Assembly: GCF_000590475.1 (NCBI RefSeq)
Contig: NZ_CP007441.1
Span: forward strand, 4,283,027-4,347,026
DNA length: 64,000 nucleotides
From: Stutzerimonas stutzeri
Lineage (GTDB): Bacteria > Pseudomonadota > Gammaproteobacteria > Pseudomonadales > Pseudomonadaceae
Reading direction: 5' to 3'
Shown one piece after another: positions 63,377 through 64,000 of the stretch. A program made the position numbers and the translations under genes. The notes below the pieces were generated by a model that worked only from the letters and a program-made list of their open reading frames with translations, was not told the DNA's origin and ran no database searches. How positions within the stretch are numbered: position 1 is the first letter of the stretch; each line of letters opens with the position of its first letter.

Positions 63377-64000
63377 TCTTCTTGCTCCTCATCCGCCAAC
63401 GCATCCAGCGCAGGGCCGATCAGTTCCTGAGCCAGGGTTTCGAAGCGCTCGTCCAGCGGGTCGCGGTCACGAAAGGCGAGCCTGTTCCAGGGGTCTTCGG
63501 ATTCCGGGGCGATGGGGCTGAACTCGGCGCCGAGCCAGGCTTCGCGGGCGCGTTTACGGGCGTAGTCAATCGGTTCGCTGCCTCGGGCAGGCTTGCGGTA
63601 GCCCTTGGCGAAGGCATGGCTGCTGCGGGGCAACAGCGGCAGCGGTTCGCGGATGGCGCAGCGGTAGGCCGCGAACCAGGGTTCGAGCAGTTCGGCCGCG
63701 TTGGCCAGAGGCCCCAGTTGCCAGTCACCAGCCGGCGAGAGCATCAAGCTGTGGCGCTCGATGCCCGGCGTGGCGGACAGGTTGAGTAGTAGGTGACGCA
63801 GCCAGAACGGCGGCAGGTCCCACTCGCCGAGGCGACCGAGCTTCCAGGCGAACAGCCCGGCCGGGGTCACACCGTCGAGCCAGCCATGCACCCGCACACC
63901 CGCCAGGGTGATGTCGACCGAAGGCACGCACCGGCCCGCGCAACTTGCCCCACATTGCCTGCCCCAGCTCGCCGGTGGGCAACCAGCCCGCCGCACACGC
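63373..64000 (-). pseudogene. recC: recC 3' part (window edge), with a frame change
   Basis: C-terminal RecC, 5' end outside. From about 63922 down to 63373 the frame encodes SVDITLAGVRVHGWLDGV, PAGLFAWKLGRLGEWDLPPF, then DPWNRLAFRDRDPLDERFET near the end. Upstream of 63922 the RecC-like residues (PTGELGQAMWGKLRGPVRAF) are in a different frame, so an indel, probably a deletion of several residues, lies near 63920. The stop overlaps the recB start by 4 bp (ATGA). RecC is the Chi-recognition subunit of RecBCD. Confidence 0.7.

Noticed and set aside
1..64000. CRISPR arrays, tRNA or rRNA genes, IS transposases, prophage genes
   Set aside because: None seen: no regularly spaced repeats with unique spacers, no cloverleaf-like runs in the gaps, and no transposase or phage protein among the frames.

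Overview
The window is a high-GC, densely coded chromosomal segment that looks like a Stutzerimonas/Pseudomonas stutzeri-group gammaproteobacterium. The basis is protein-level family recognition and gene order: ftsYEX-rpoH, the M16 peptidase pair, rsmD, coaD, fdx, mutM, pfpI, ilvD, folA and glpQ follow the order I remember from P. aeruginosa PAO1 (about PA0347-PA0376). No database was searched. I saw no tRNA, rRNA, CRISPR array or insertion-sequence transposase.

Layout. 1-5.5 kb: the 3' part of a hybrid sensor kinase, then rpoH, ftsX, ftsE and ftsY on the minus strand. 5.6-11.6 kb (plus): two M16-family proteins, rsmD, a YheT-like hydrolase, a roughly 500-bp apparently non-coding gap, coaD and a ferredoxin. 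11.9-14.8 kb: a small exported protein, mutM, an HDOD protein and a PfpI protease. 14.9-23.7 kb: rlmI, an AraC/GyrI-like regulator and a two-partner secretion pair (TpsB transporter, 1448-aa TpsA exoprotein), which look like an accessory insertion. 24-36 kb: ilvD, a DUF4153 membrane protein, two NCS2 purine permeases, DUF1090, an LhgO-like oxidoreductase, a phosphodiesterase, a YitT protein, folA and glpQ. 36-40.6 kb: a CoA-transferase divergent from a tctCBA tripartite tricarboxylate transporter. 40.7-46.1 kb: DUF4282, a DUF2868/GTPase-DUF3482 pair with a frameshift, an EamA exporter and a divergent LysR regulator. 46.3-53.4 kb: the complete pstSCAB-phoU phosphate operon. 53.6-57.7 kb: thioesterase, diguanylate cyclase, AEC carrier, periplasmic binding protein and a membrane protein. 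57.8-64 kb: recD, recB and the 3' part of recC.

How the genes connect. The phosphate theme is strong: arrays of 11-bp-spaced PhoB-like repeats lie before both pstS and pstC, a weaker one lies before glpQ, and every junction in the pst operon carries an inverted repeat. The purine permeases suggest xanthine/uric acid uptake, and two matching palindromes sit before the first of them.

The most notable anomalies are at the recBCD locus: recB is split by a frameshift with apparent loss of internal sequence, it seems to have a second in-frame deletion, and recC shows a similar frame change. The GTPase/DUF3482 gene has a one-base frameshift. Either these are real lesions or the assembly has local errors. 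A dispersed palindromic repeat family (core GTAGGGTGGGC...GCCCACC) sits in intercistronic gaps at 42.6, 44.1, 46.1-46.3 and 59.7-59.9 kb and separates genes that are normally tightly coupled. I did not find a clear new defence or mobile system; the least understood conserved unit is the DUF2868/GTPase-DUF3482 pair.
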